A stretch of DNA of 64,000 bases from Ustilaginoidea virens. Taxonomy: Eukaryota > Ascomycota > Sordariomycetes > Hypocreales > Clavicipitaceae. The stretch is taken from the NCBI RefSeq assembly GCF_000687475.1, contig NC_057319.1:2966001-3030000 (forward strand), written 5' to 3'. Made by a program: the position numbers and the translations under genes. This document shows positions 35,457 to 47,600 of this stretch, in pieces. Under the pieces are notes generated by a model. It was not told where the DNA came from and ran no database searches. It saw only the letters and a program-made list of their open reading frames with translations. The stretch's first letter is position 1. Each line of letters opens with the position of its first letter.

Positions 35457-36887
35457 GATGCGAGCCTCTCTGTTCGTCGAGAGAGCGGGATTTGGCAAAA
35501 GAGCTGGGCGCGGGTCGGGGGAACCGCGGACGAGAGCAGCAGCGACGGGCTGGGTTTTCTGGGGGGTTTTCTGGGGGGAAAACGTGCCCTCGCGGCGGGC
35601 CCGACTTATCGAAATGAGCCTGACGCTGAAAGTTGCCGTTGGCAAGATGCAGAGACGCGAGAGATCAGGGGGCCGTCGGGTGGAAGCTCTGGGCCTGCCC
35701 GATCCGTTCCGTGGCAGAGGCGGGCTCGACAGCTGCCTGGAGCAGTTAGGTACCTAGGTAGGTAGGTAGGTAGGTATAGCGTATGGCACGGAAAAGGGAT
35801 TGACTGCGAGTAAAGGGACTGCGGATAAAGGACTGGACTGCGAATAAAAGAATTGTGAATAGAAGGAGCGATGGCGCGGGAGAGGATGTCTGGTGGTTGG
35901 GGCGAGGCGAGCTATCAATTGTTTTCCCCAGGCGGCAGAAGCCCCCAGCCGTGCCGTGGGGCGCTGTGCTGCGCCGTGCTGCGCTGTTGCTGCGCTGTTG
36001 CTGCGCCGTGCTGGTCGAGTCAGCCAGCGTTGTCAGCGTTGTTCCTCGGCTTCGGCACAGGCGGCACCGGCCACGGCACATGCATTGCAGCCAGTCGACC
36101 CCCCCCCCCCCTCCCCCCCGGGAATGTGAACTACCCTGTAGGTGCCTTACATGTATATTGAGCCTCGAGCCTTGAACTGCTGACTGCTGGAACCGTGAAA
36201 ATCCAAGCCAACAAGTTCGACATTCCCAAGGAGCGCGCGCATTCTTGTGCGCCGGCCTGGGAAACGGCATCCCCGTACACGGTTCCTTGCCCACGGACGG
36301 TTCCTTGCCCACTCCTGAGCATCATCACATCAGCCTCGTCATGCATGTCTCGTCACCAGCAGGCATGCTGTGGCCGGCTCATTGCTTCCTCCCCCCCCCT
36401 CCCCGGAGGCGAGTCGAGTCTTTCACGGCTCCCTTCTCCATCCCCCCTCCTACTACGGAGTATCCTAACGGCAGACAACGTGAAAGAGGACAAGACGGCT
36501 CATTGTGGATTTCAAGCGCAAACCGCTCATTTCGATTTGCAACGTGCTTCTTCCATTGCCCCCCCCCAAGCATCCCCTCGCCTGCATCCAGCCACCCACC
36601 CCGATATCCCGCCGCCTCAAGCCTTGAAAGTGTTGGGCACAAAATCATTGAAAAAAAAAAAAAAAAAAGAAAGAGTAACGAAAACCAAAGCCACAAACAG
36701 TTTGAAAATACGTCTTTCCCAAAGTGCCGCAAGGCGCGCGGAAATTTATGCGCTCCTGATCCATACCCATGCCTTTTTTCTCTTCTTCTTCTTCTTCTTT
36801 TCCTCGGGCGTTCTGTAGGCGCTCCTCCGCGGATCGATCCTACGGGGACGGCTCCCAGACCTTTCCCCACATCCTCCATCTTTGCCG
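35457..36887. other. Intergenic stretch without a supported gene
   Basis: About 1.4 kb. Includes the palindrome TACCTAGGTA at 35751-35760 followed by TAGG repeats, a C-run at about 36100-36119, an A-run at 36651-36668, and one TACGGAGTA motif at 36454-36462. The 3' flank of the eIF3c gene ends the region. Confidence 0.5.
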
Positions 36888-39748
36888 CTACCCTCGAACG
36901 GCCGCTCCCAGCGCACCTCCGGTGAATTGCGTACCGCCAGCTTGTCGCTGGGGATTGCCGCCGCCGCGCCCGCCGCCGCGCCCACCGCGCTGACCGCCTC
37001 GTTGGCCGCCTCGACCACGTCCGCCCTGTCGCTCGAACGCGTTGGATGTGCCTTGGGTCCGCTGTTCCAGCGTTCGCTCGTTGGTCTCGATGAGGGCGCT
37101 GGCCTTGTCGGACAGCATCAGTGCCAGGGACTGCAGGCGGCTCAGCTCCACGCCCTTGCGGAAGATGACGTTGTTGGTGACCTGGTCGAGCGAAGCGGCC
37201 AGCTCTTCGTGGCTGATCATCTTGCTGACAATCGCGGCAACCTTGGTGCCGTCCAGCTCAAACATGGAGCTGAGCGTCTCGAGCGCCAGCGTGTCGTAGA
37301 AAGGAGCGTACGTGAACAGGTACGTGCGGAGCCCTTCCTCCTGGATCTGCTTCGAGAGCATCACCTTGATCTCCTCGGCGTTGGGCATCAGCTCCCAAAT
37401 CTTGATGCTGTGGATGAAGACGGTCGACTTCTTCCACTCGCCCGCAGCGAGGGCCTTGGACGCCTGCATCACGTGGTCTCGCGTGTTCTCGGGAGGGCCC
37501 GTGAAGATTTGCCTCTCGTGGTACTCGAGCATCCGCCTGTACGTCTTGCTGATGACGCGCTTCTTGACGTCCGGGGACGAGCCCGTCTGCGCCATCAGCG
37601 GAATCTCCAGAAGCATGCTGCACGTCAGGTATACGCATTCCAGCAGCTCCAGGTTGATGTGCATGTGGAAAGGCAGCTGCCGCTGTTTCTCGAGGCGCTC
37701 CTGTTCCGGGGACACCTGGTTATATCTTTGCATCATGACGCCCTGCGCCAGCAGCTCCTTTTGACGGCCAGAGCCGCAAATCTCCTGGAGCGTGTTTTGC
37801 GCATCGTAGACCAGGCCCTTGCGGAATGCGCAGAGCCCAACCTGGACCAAGGTTCTGTTGTACAGAATCTGCGTCTGAACGTCGAAATTCGGTATCGTGT
37901 CTTGCAGGTGGGACATGAGCATCATGTCGCGAGCTTTGTAGTACTCGCCATGGAGCGCCAGGAAGTAGACCTGGCACAACATGGCGCGCGCACGGATGAT
38001 GCCGTCGCTGTTGCTGAACAGATAGTTGCACAGGACGTTGACCAGGTTGTTCGCATCCTGCGCCTCGCTTCGGGGTGTGGTTTCGGACTCGACCTTGTCG
38101 CCAGCAGCTTTCCAGCAGTTCTCCTCAAAGGTATTGATGACCTGGGCAGGCTACATCAAGGTCAGCACATCTCGTCCCGCGGCATGTAGTGTGTTTTCTT
38201 CTTCTTCTCCTTCCTCTTCTTCCTCCTTCTTGTTTTCCAGTTGTTTACCTTGAAATAGACGTGCTCAAGACGTCGCATGACAACCCGGTTTACGCTGTCC
38301 TGGGGAATTTCCAAGGACGAGTCCTTACGGAGGTGCTCATAGTACAGCTGGCCGCGGAAGATGATGTTGTACAGAGCACCCTCGTCCTGCAGACGCTCAA
38401 TGTACTCGGAAGTGTGGGGATCGATGCTTTGAAGAGACCGAACGAGCTCGTCGTCGAGCCTCTCCACATACGACACAACGCTACCAGCAACCTTGATGTA
38501 CTTTTCGCCAGGCTGGAGGCTGGGAGGCTTCTCGTCATCATCCCACTCCTCCACGTTTTCAACCACGACGTAATCTTTGTTGCTCTCAAGCACAGCCAAC
38601 AGAGTAGACAACTCCTTTTCAGCCGCCTTCCAGTGTTCCAGAGGCATAACATTGGAGGTGCCGGCACTCAGATCGAACCGAGCTGAAACGATGGCAAGAA
38701 GCACCCGGATCTGCTGGTAGGGAGTGTTGGCAATCTCGCCTAGCTTCTCCATCACCTTGATCTGTTCGATCCGGTCCGTGTTCTTCTTGCCACGAGACTC
38801 CATGATGCCACGAAGGTGTTTGAAGATGCTCTCCGGAGTGTACTGCAGAGTGCGGCCTCCCTTGCCGACGGTGGCAAAGCCATCCTCACCGGTCAGATCC
38901 TCGGGTTCAGCAACATCGTCGACAAACTTGGCCACCTTCTTCGGCTTGACCACGGGCACAATCTCCTCGTCGTCCGACTCCATGAAGCCCTCCTTGTCAG
39001 CCCTGTAAGCTTCGATTCCTGTTTGATACTCCTTGCTGGTCTTCTTCATCTTTTGCTTCACGGCGTTCAGACCACGGGCTTGGGTGGCGTTCATCTTCTT
39101 GGGAGTGACCTTTTGCTTGGCCAGAGTCTCGTTCATGAAATCTTCCAACTCGGCAATGATTCGAATGTAAGGCTTCGGCGTCTTTCCGCTATCCTGCATG
39201 CGAGCAACCTGCCGACCAAGTTTATCGAACTCTATCCAAATGAACATGTGTCAGCAAATGCGTCCATTTGACCCGACTGATCACCATGATATTCTCGTCC
39301 TGGCCACTCCAGATCGACCGCAGCGCCCCTGCAATCATCCACTCGGCGAGGGCGAGAGGAGCACGTCGATAGGTTTGTCAAAGCAGGACTGCTTGCACAT
39401 ACCAGCAGAGATTAGTGTCCAGTCGCCGTTTTTCTGCCCATTCTCAATCTGTTTAATCGAGGCTTCTAGTTCGTCAAGGCGCTTGTCCTTGGCACTCTTG
39501 ACTTTAGCCCTGACTTCCTCCTCTTCACTGTCGCTATCCGAGGCGGCGTCCCTCAGGAAACGATTGGCACCGCCGGCCTCATCGTCGCTGGACGATTCAT
39601 CCGAGTCGTCAGAGTCATCCATGTCGTCGGAATCGTCGGAATCATTCTGCTCAATGTCCTGCTGCTCCTCCTCCTCGGAGTAGAGCTCTTCCTCGTCGGA
39701 GGAGCTGTCGCTAGAGGAGTCCTCTCCACCACGGAAAAACCTAGACAT
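36888..39748 (-). CDS. NIP1: Eukaryotic translation initiation factor 3 subunit C
   Basis: Three exons, 39748-39403, 39231-38249 and 38150-36888, join in frame to give 863 residues, the normal size for fungal eIF3c. The start [14 protein letters not shown] is the typical eIF3c N-terminus, followed by an acidic Ser/Asp/Glu-rich region (about 10-75) that in yeast binds eIF1 and eIF5. The middle part ([13 protein letters not shown] to EHVYFK) is the eIF3c N-terminal domain. A PCI domain lies at about 640-800 ([52 protein letters not shown]), and the C-terminus is RGG-rich. The protein is a core scaffold of eIF3 in the 43S preinitiation complex. Both introns have standard GT-AG ends (GTATGT/ATAG and GTAAAC/GTAG). 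It is divergent from the ISA2 gene, with about 600 bp between the starts. Confidence 0.95.
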
Positions 39749-40345
39749 GGCGGGCGAGTATTTCTCTCGATAACCTCGTCGTCTCTTCGAGGGTCTTGGG
39801 GGGGGCTGACCGCTGGGTTTTGCCGCCAAGTTGCGATGCGCGGGGTTAGGAATCGATTCTGTCCCCAGAGGTCAAAAATTGATGATATTTGGTGGGAGGT
39901 GGGGCGTTCAAACTTGGGGCTTAGCGAAGTCACCGCGGCGGCTTGCTCCAGTCCCTATGTCTTTCTTTCCTTTGACCCACAATTTCCTGTCCATCAGCGA
40001 GGGAGGCCTGCCTCGTCTGATCAACTGATGAGTGGTTTTTTTTTTTTTTTTTGTGATTTTGTGGGCAGTTATGTCAGCCCGGTCCTTCTGTTTCTCCTTG
40101 GAGAACCATGTGGCGGAACTGACTGACCCGACCCACCCGGGCACTGGCACTCGACCCATCGCCTCGCCGCCTTGGAAGGCTTGAAGTTAAGTGCTCCGTA
40201 CTCTCGTAGCTTTATTCAGCGGTTACCTGTGCAAACTTGATTTCTCAGCGGCCAGTTTTTTCTTGGTGCTCTCAAAGCTCGAGCCAGTCCCTTTTTTTTT
40301 TTCTTTTTTTTTTCTTTTTTTTTTTTTCTTGTCAACAATCTAGGA

Positions 40346-41153
40346 ATGGCCGATATCAGTTGCGCAACCGGCGCATCCGCCGCGAGGCTGTTCATTCATC
40401 TTGCAAAGCGCGGCTATTCGTCTGATTCATCAGCTGCAGCTGGTCGATCTTTCGCGCCTCTGGAATTCCTCCTCCCACGAAGAAGATCAATCACGCGTCG
40501 TCATTTGGCTTGCCTTTTACGTCCCTCACAGCATTACCCTACCGGCAAAGCGTCCCTCGACAAGGCTTCCGTCAAGAGCACTTTCGAGCAACCTTGGCGG
40601 AGAACCTTTACGGTTACGACCCGTCGACCTACTACAACATGCATTCTAAACCCGCGGACAGACGAGGATGGCCAGGAGATGACGATGGAGATTACCCCAA
40701 GAGCGGCAAAAGTACGTGCAACTCGCTCCGCTCCAGGTCCACCCGTAAACTTGTCGCAGGATACTAACTCGCGTTTACAACCAGCGTTTGTCGGATATTA
40801 TGAACAAGGACAAGAACCCGAATCTTGCACTCCGTATACAAGTTGAAAGTGGTGGATGCCATGGATTTCAGTACCTTATGAGTTTGGTAACCATTCCGCC
40901 CAAAGACAAGGAGGATTGGTCATGCGCTGTAAACAAAGACGACACGATTTTCCAATTTTCTCCCGACGGAGAACCTGCTTCTCCCGCCGCAGAGGGAGCA
41001 AAAGTAATACTCGATGAGCCCTCCCTAGAGTTGCTAAAAGGAAGCAAAGTGGACTTTACTATGGAGCTGATTGGCTCGCAGTTCAAAATTGTTGATAACC
41101 CGTATGCCAAAAGCAGTTGTGGTTGTGGCACGAGCTTTGACGTCAAGATGTAA
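40346..41153 (+). CDS. ISA2: Mitochondrial iron-sulfur cluster assembly protein Isa2
   Basis: Exons 40346-40711 and 40785-41153 join in phase 0 to give 244 residues; the intron has GTACGT, a TACTAAC branch site and CCAG. The N-terminal 90 residues are rich in Arg and Ser with few acids, as expected of a mitochondrial presequence. The A-type domain follows: MEITPRAAKRLSDIMNKD, LRIQVESGGCHGFQYLM and SSCGCGTSFDVKM. The three Cys (GGCHGF and CGC) are the cluster ligands of the family. Isa2 works with Isa1 and Iba57 to make [4Fe-4S] clusters for lipoate and aconitase-type enzymes. The exact start is uncertain because a T-rich stretch ending CTAG precedes the ATG and could be a 5' intron. It converges with the L7 gene, about 470 bp away. 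Confidence 0.9.
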
Positions 41154-41623
41154 TTGTACACTTTGGCATAATTGTTAAAAACGGAGCAGGAGACGTACGT
41201 ACAAAGACGGCCTCATCTTCAAGGCTGGACTGCGTCTCACTCGGATAAACTATAAGACACGTGCAGATCTTTTGGCATGGCTCACCGTCGAAGCTTCATA
41301 ACTCTATCCGCTGGCTTCTTCGTCATCCGTAAACAAGTTACAGATGATTGCGCTTGGGTTCACGAATAGATGGTGCAGACAATGATATGTGCAATCCGGG
41401 GCCGAAATAAATAGCAAACATTAAACCCTCTCACCTGCCAGCAAGAAAATGACTGTCACAGTGTGGCATGTGGAACTCGAGTGTGTCATTCATCAAGGAT
41501 ATCATTTACCTAAACCTTGTCATGATACAGAACGCCGAGCAACCATGCCTTAAAACCATTGGGAACCCCTTTCAAACCACTCCCAGTCGCCAGAGCAAAG
41601 CCACCTTCTTTCACCATAAAAAT

Positions 41624-43169
41624 CTAGTTCATCTGGCGGACCAGAGCGTTGATGTGCTCCTCACGGTTGCCAAGATCACCACCCTCAATGAAGTGCTTGA
41701 ACTTGCGGGGACGGAAGCCGCCAGTAGGGTTGGACAGCTTGAAAGGCCACAGGAAGTTGGAGGCCTGCTTGAAGTTGGGGCCAACCGTGTAAATCTCGTG
41801 GACAAGATCTTCCATGCAGACGATGCCGTACTGGCCGAGGGACTCTTCAATGATGGAGTTGTCGGTCAGGGCAGTGCGCTGCTTGTTCACTTTGCCGTAT
41901 CCTCGTTTGTAGACAAGGTCCTTTACGGTCTTCAGGTTGGGGTAACCGTAAGCGACCCAAGGCTCGACAATCTTCAGCATCTCGGTAGTGGCCTTGGTGG
42001 CCTTGATGAAGACGCCATTGTTGATCTGCAGAAGACGAAGAAGCTGGAGTGTCTTGCGAGGCTTGGGAGGCATTTTGTTGATACCCTTGATGCGAACAAC
42101 AAAGATCAACTTGGCTTCAGCGGGGATGTAGGCAGAGTCGTTCTTCTTGGCAAGGCGGTGCAGGCGAATCTTCTCACGCTCAGCATCGCGGTACTCCTTG
42201 ACGTACTTCTCAGCACGCTTGAAGATGACACCACGCTTCTCCTTGTTGGCCTTTTTGAGCAAGTGATGTCAGCATTACATAACGGAAACAGATGGTTGAA
42301 GTGGATTCACGAATCAAGATTCGGCAGTAGTCAGACCCGAAAGAAGGTATAAAAAATCAACAGCATTGACAATGTCTAGTTGATGGGTGTGTTGTGCATC
42401 ATATGCCGGAAAGTGAGAGGGGAGTTGCACGTACAGCTTTTCTCTTCTTGATGGCATCAGTGCGCTCGGCACGAGCCTTCTCCTGCGACTTGCGCTTCTT
42501 GAGAAGGGTCTCAGGGACCAAGATCTGGTCGTTTGTGGGGACAGTACTACAAGGGCAAGAATGAGATTAGCACGAGGTCCGGCATACTCAAGGTATGAGC
42601 GAGAGCGCCGGTGCGAGAACTGTAGCTGGAACGCGACATTCTCTGCTTTGGCTGACTCGAATATGAATTTCATCGGTGAGCTGGGAAAGGAGAAGGCTAC
42701 CACCTGGCAATTTCTTGCTGGCGGTAATTGCTCGTATCCTGTAAACTCATCCGACAACAACCCCAAGCACGGAGCTCAGGAAGAATAATCGCTAGCACTG
42801 AGTTGCCTTGGTCACCTAATGAGGGAGTATTCCTGCCCAGCAAAGGGTGATAAGCGTCGTCGTGCTGGCAAGCGACAATGATTTTCAGAGGGAAGAATTA
42901 AGTCACTAATTCTTCATCTCCAACACCTTGTGCATCTGCTCTCAATTCCCCAGCCTCGTATTGTGCCAAGTCTGAGGAATTGAGGGGGATGTTCAAGAAG
43001 GATCGAGCTGGCAGAGTCTTCGACGTGGGTTCTTTTGACGAAAGAGACCTTATCGACAAAGACATCCTGCCCAGCGAGAGGACCACGAACAATCTGCAGA
43101 GGAACTCGAGCCGGTTCCGATGCCCATAAATCGAAGCGTTCAAGGATGATTGACGTACGTGGCACCCAT
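41624..43169 (-). CDS. RPL7: 60S ribosomal protein L7 (uL30)
   Basis: Proposed exons are 43169-43159, 42546-42435 and 42250-41624, giving 249 residues. The body is unmistakable: [65 protein letters not shown]-type [16 protein letters not shown], then [20 protein letters not shown] near the C-terminus. The first exon is only 11 nt (ATGGGTGCCAC); its phase fits the TACTGTCCC acceptor exactly and the donor is GTACGT. That makes intron 1 612 nt long, which is unusual for this genome but common in ribosomal protein genes. Intron 2 (42434-42251) carries a probable snoRNA. A branch-like ACTAAC and CAACAG lie just 5' of the start and may mark a leader intron. L7 binds 25S rRNA in the large subunit. 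It is transcribed divergently from RPS14. Confidence 0.9.
42322..42408 (-). ncRNA. Probable box C/D snoRNA in RPL7 intron 2 (snR39/snR59-like)
   Basis: On the minus strand a CGGCA/TGCCG terminal stem (42408-42404 with 42326-42322) encloses a C box ATGATGC (42402-42396, one base off RTGATGA) and a D box CTGA (42334-42331). The 10 nt next to the D box are complementary to ACCCGAAAGA, a universally conserved piece of large-subunit rRNA, with GGU pairing resuming after one mismatch. From memory, yeast snR39 and snR59 target this same rRNA segment and are hosted in RPL7A and RPL7B introns, so host and target agree. By the D+5 rule the predicted 2'-O-methyl site is the G of ACCCG. Ends are approximate, and C'/D' boxes are not clear. 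Confidence 0.65.
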
Positions 43170-43494
43170 TTTTGCGACTGGCTGTTGATGAAGTCGGTTA
43201 GTAGTGTCGAGGATGAGAACGGGTGGAAGATGGGTGAAGGAAATGCAGATGGAATTTTTTCCCTTTCGTCCTTCTGAGTGGAGAACCTGAAGTGGGCCGA
43301 GCACAAAAAAAATAAAATACAGGAGGTGGGTAGGGTAGGGCAGGTTTGCACAGCCTTCTGCCGTGACACACCGCCTGGAATCCTTCGCCGCAACCCACAC
43401 CATGTCTGCGCCTGCCTATCACCACCATTGTTGATGAAGAAGTCTCGATACAACCTTCCGACGCCAGTGAAGAAACCAGACCGCATAATTCAAA
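43170..43494. promoter_or_regulatory. Shared divergent promoter of RPL7 and RPS14
   Basis: Only 325 bp separate the two start codons, which point away from each other. The segment includes pyrimidine-rich tracts on both sides and a branch-like ACTAAC/CAACAG pair on the minus strand next to the RPL7 start. It must hold the promoters and leaders of both genes. No specific factor site was assigned. Confidence 0.6.
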
Positions 43495-44191
<697 letters not shown>

Positions 44192-44613
44192 GCTTCATCA
44201 TGGAGGCCGAATTGGCTTGGTTTGGACTGGAGTTTCGCTATCTGGTTTCTCTTTGGCGTTGAGAAGAACGAGGAGAACGGCCATAATGCCTGGTCTCCAT
44301 TCTACTGTGCTCCGTCACATCCGATTAGCGGGTGTCTTGGCGAGCTGCTAGGTAGACGGATATGAATTCGCCGGCCGAAGCATGCCCATGAACGGTAAAT
44401 GTTGTCTCAGAGTCACTATATGGTACCGTCGTGACACGTGCAAATGTGAAGGTTACGGTGTCCTTCGAACAACATGGCAGAACGCCTGTCTTGTCTTGCC
44501 TCCAACTTGCAGCTGGGAACTACTGTACACGACGTCTATTATTCTGCGCTAGCAACATTGCAAAGGACAAAACGCGACAAACGTCAGAAAGCAGAGAGGT
44601 TGAACATGTCATG

Positions 44614-47600
44614 TTACTTCACATCCGGTCTTAATGTCCACATACCTCGGCCTGCGCCACCAGCCTTGTTGAGGATTGCGACTCGATCAAGAGCTGATTT
44701 AAACTCGTCGCTTTGTTTTTTCCCGGGGCAATATGTGTTGAAATGGTCTACCAACATTTTGCTGGGAACACGTCCGCCGTGTCTGTTGATGAAAACTTGA
44801 ATCATTGATACGAAATCTTTAGCCTTCAGATTCCTTTCAGCCCCAGGGGTTCTGGATCGTGAACTACTGGCACTTTCGCTGTCCAAGCCCTGTCGGCTTG
44901 CCAAGTTACTCATGACAGCAGCAGAACTTGGACCGGTACGACGTCTGCCGCCGCCCGGGCGCCCACCAGACCCAACCTCGCCTGTCCATGTAACAGTGCC
45001 GATTGGCAATTGACGGGCTTCCTCTGCGGCATGCCGAAGGTGAGCAGCGGCCTGACGCGCTACACGATTCGCTTCGTGAGATAGAATACTCATGTCAGCT
45101 TTGACTTTCTGAGGCCCATTAACAATTTGCTCATGGTCGTAGGCACTGTTGACGGAACGCGAAAAGATACCCTCGAGCATACGTTTCTCGTCGTGGGCTG
45201 AGTCCTCCTCCTTGAAGTCTTCCACGGCAGCCAGCAAGTCCATCTGTTGGAGTTCTCGGCGTTCAGCATCTTCCTCGAGTCCAGCGCGGCCTATTGGAGA
45301 AGCATGGTGCTTTTCTGCGTCTGCCAATTGACGGCGGGCGGTGATGTTGACTTCTGCTCCTTTGAACACGTCGCTACGCTGCGCAGCCGCTTCTTGGTCA
45401 GTGTTGAAAGTAAATAAATCATACAAGTCAGACAAATCGTACGAGCTCCTCTGCTTCGGATCTTTGAGTACTTTGTTTGTCATGAACTGCTTGAATATCT
45501 GCCTGTGGTATATCTTTTCCTCAATGGTGCCCTCGGTCATCAGTCGGTATATTTTTACTGGCTTGTTCTGCCCTAACCTCCAAGCTCTTTCGCGGGCCTG
45601 TAGATCTGTCGATGGGTTCCAGTCAGGATCAAAAATGATGATACGATCCGCGCCAGTCAGGTTCGTTCCCAAGCCACCAGTTCGAGTGGTCATTAGGAAG
45701 GCATGAATGGAAGGATCAGTATTGAACCTATCAATCATGGGCTGTCGCTGATCAACTGGTGTTTCGCCGTCCATGCGGACGTAGCTGATTTCGCACTCGC
45801 GAATGCACTTCTCTATCAAGTTGAGCATCAGCTTTCCTTGCGAGAATACCAGAGTTTTGTGGCCGTTCGGTATCATTACTTTCTGAAGTAAATCTTTGGT
45901 GAGCTGCAGTTTGGCCGAGAGGTTTGGGCTTCCATAGCGATATCCGGCCTTCTTGCTCAAGCTTTTGTCCAATAAATCTGGGTGGTTGCAAATTTTGCGA
46001 AGAACATCGATGCCATAGAGTGATTGACGTCTTTTATTCAGTATAGCCGAGACTTCGTCAGAGGCGAGAAACGTTTCGTAGGCCTTTCGCTGACCGCTGG
46101 TGAGTTTGCAGAACAACACTTGCTCAGTCTTTTCGGGCAGGTCAGCTGCCACATCCACTTTTAGGCGCTGGAGGAGGTATTCGCTGATGGTTTCTTTGAG
46201 AGCCTCGGCGCATTTCTCGGCGGTCATGACCTGAAGGTTGGAGGCATTGGCGTAACCACCTTGGCGGATGGGGATTTCGAATTGTGTTCGAAAATTGACC
46301 AGCGTGCCTAACCGCATGGGGTATATGAAGTCGAACAAAGACCACAGCTCGGTCAAGTTATTCTGCACTGGAGTGCCAGAGAGTATCACCCGGTTCGGCG
46401 TATTCAGCTCTTTACAAGTCACAGTGATTTCTGCGTTGGGGTTTCGGATCTTATGTCCTTCGTCAAGTACGGCGTAATCCCACTCAACAGGTAGCAGCTC
46501 ATCTGCATATGTTTGCAGTCCTGTGTAAGTGGTCACGAGGACATGGCCCTTGTCTACTACCGCCTTTATGATGGCTCTTGCCGCTGACAATGACTTGTGC
46601 GCGACTGGCTGGTAGTGCTCGACATCATACTCGTCTTCCAGAGTAGGATTCATCATGCCGCTGCCTGAAGAATGCAAAATGGAGACTCTAAGCGGCGGCC
46701 ACCAGCGGTGAAACTCGCTTACCCATTGTCGCAGAAGGGTAGCTGGTGTTACCACAATGACCGGGCGCTTCAGCTTCCCACTGTAATGCAATGCAGCAAT
46801 AAAGGCAATAAGTTGGACAGTCTTGCCGAGGCCCATTTCATCACCAACGATTCCTCCGACATGCTGCTTATACAATTCTGCGAGCCACTGAACTCCGGTT
46901 TTTTGATATCCAAACAAAGAGGGGTGTATGTCTCCGGGTAGTCTTAAGTGGTCATCGACATGATGATCACCATGGTCAGGGGATGGCTTGAACCACTCAT
47001 GCTCATCATCATCGCTCTCCAGCAAAGCGCTGTCGCTACCCGCGCTTCGCCTTCGAGCTCGCCTTGCCCGAGCTCGCCTCGATACCCAATCTTTCAATCG
47101 TCGCTTGTACAGAAACTCGTTGCCGTCGTCAAAGTTGCTCAAGTCGACAACATCCCCGGCCTTATCACTGGATATCGCTTTGCTTTTTGCCTTGCGACGT
47201 TCCTGGCGCAAAAGGTCGTCCTCGTTGCCCTCTTGCCATAAAGCCCAATTGGCCGACCCTGAATCCGATGACTCATCCGGTTGAAAATCCGCAGAAGGAC
47301 TTCGCCGTCGTTCCCTTCTCTGTTTCTTGCGAGGTCTCAAGGAGAACTCGCTCGCTATGGAATTCCCCGGGATTTCTGAATCGCTTGTAGCGATTTCGTC
47401 AGAAAAGCCTGGCCGCCTCAAGAGCTGATGTGACTTTGGTCCTTGATCGTCCTGGCCCAGCTGCTCGGCGGCTACTTCTTCTTCAGCTTGCAGAAGGGTA
47501 TCAGCAAGCTGACCTTCTATTCCTTGAGGCCGAGGTCCGCCGATTCTGGCAAACGGCGTGATCTTGCCGGTTCGTACGAGATAGTCTCGGTGATTCTCCC

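Noticed and set aside
42898..43143. Minus-strand reading frames within the first RPL7 intron
   Set aside because: They start or end without good signals and overlap the intron required by the RPL7 frame; no domain is recognised.
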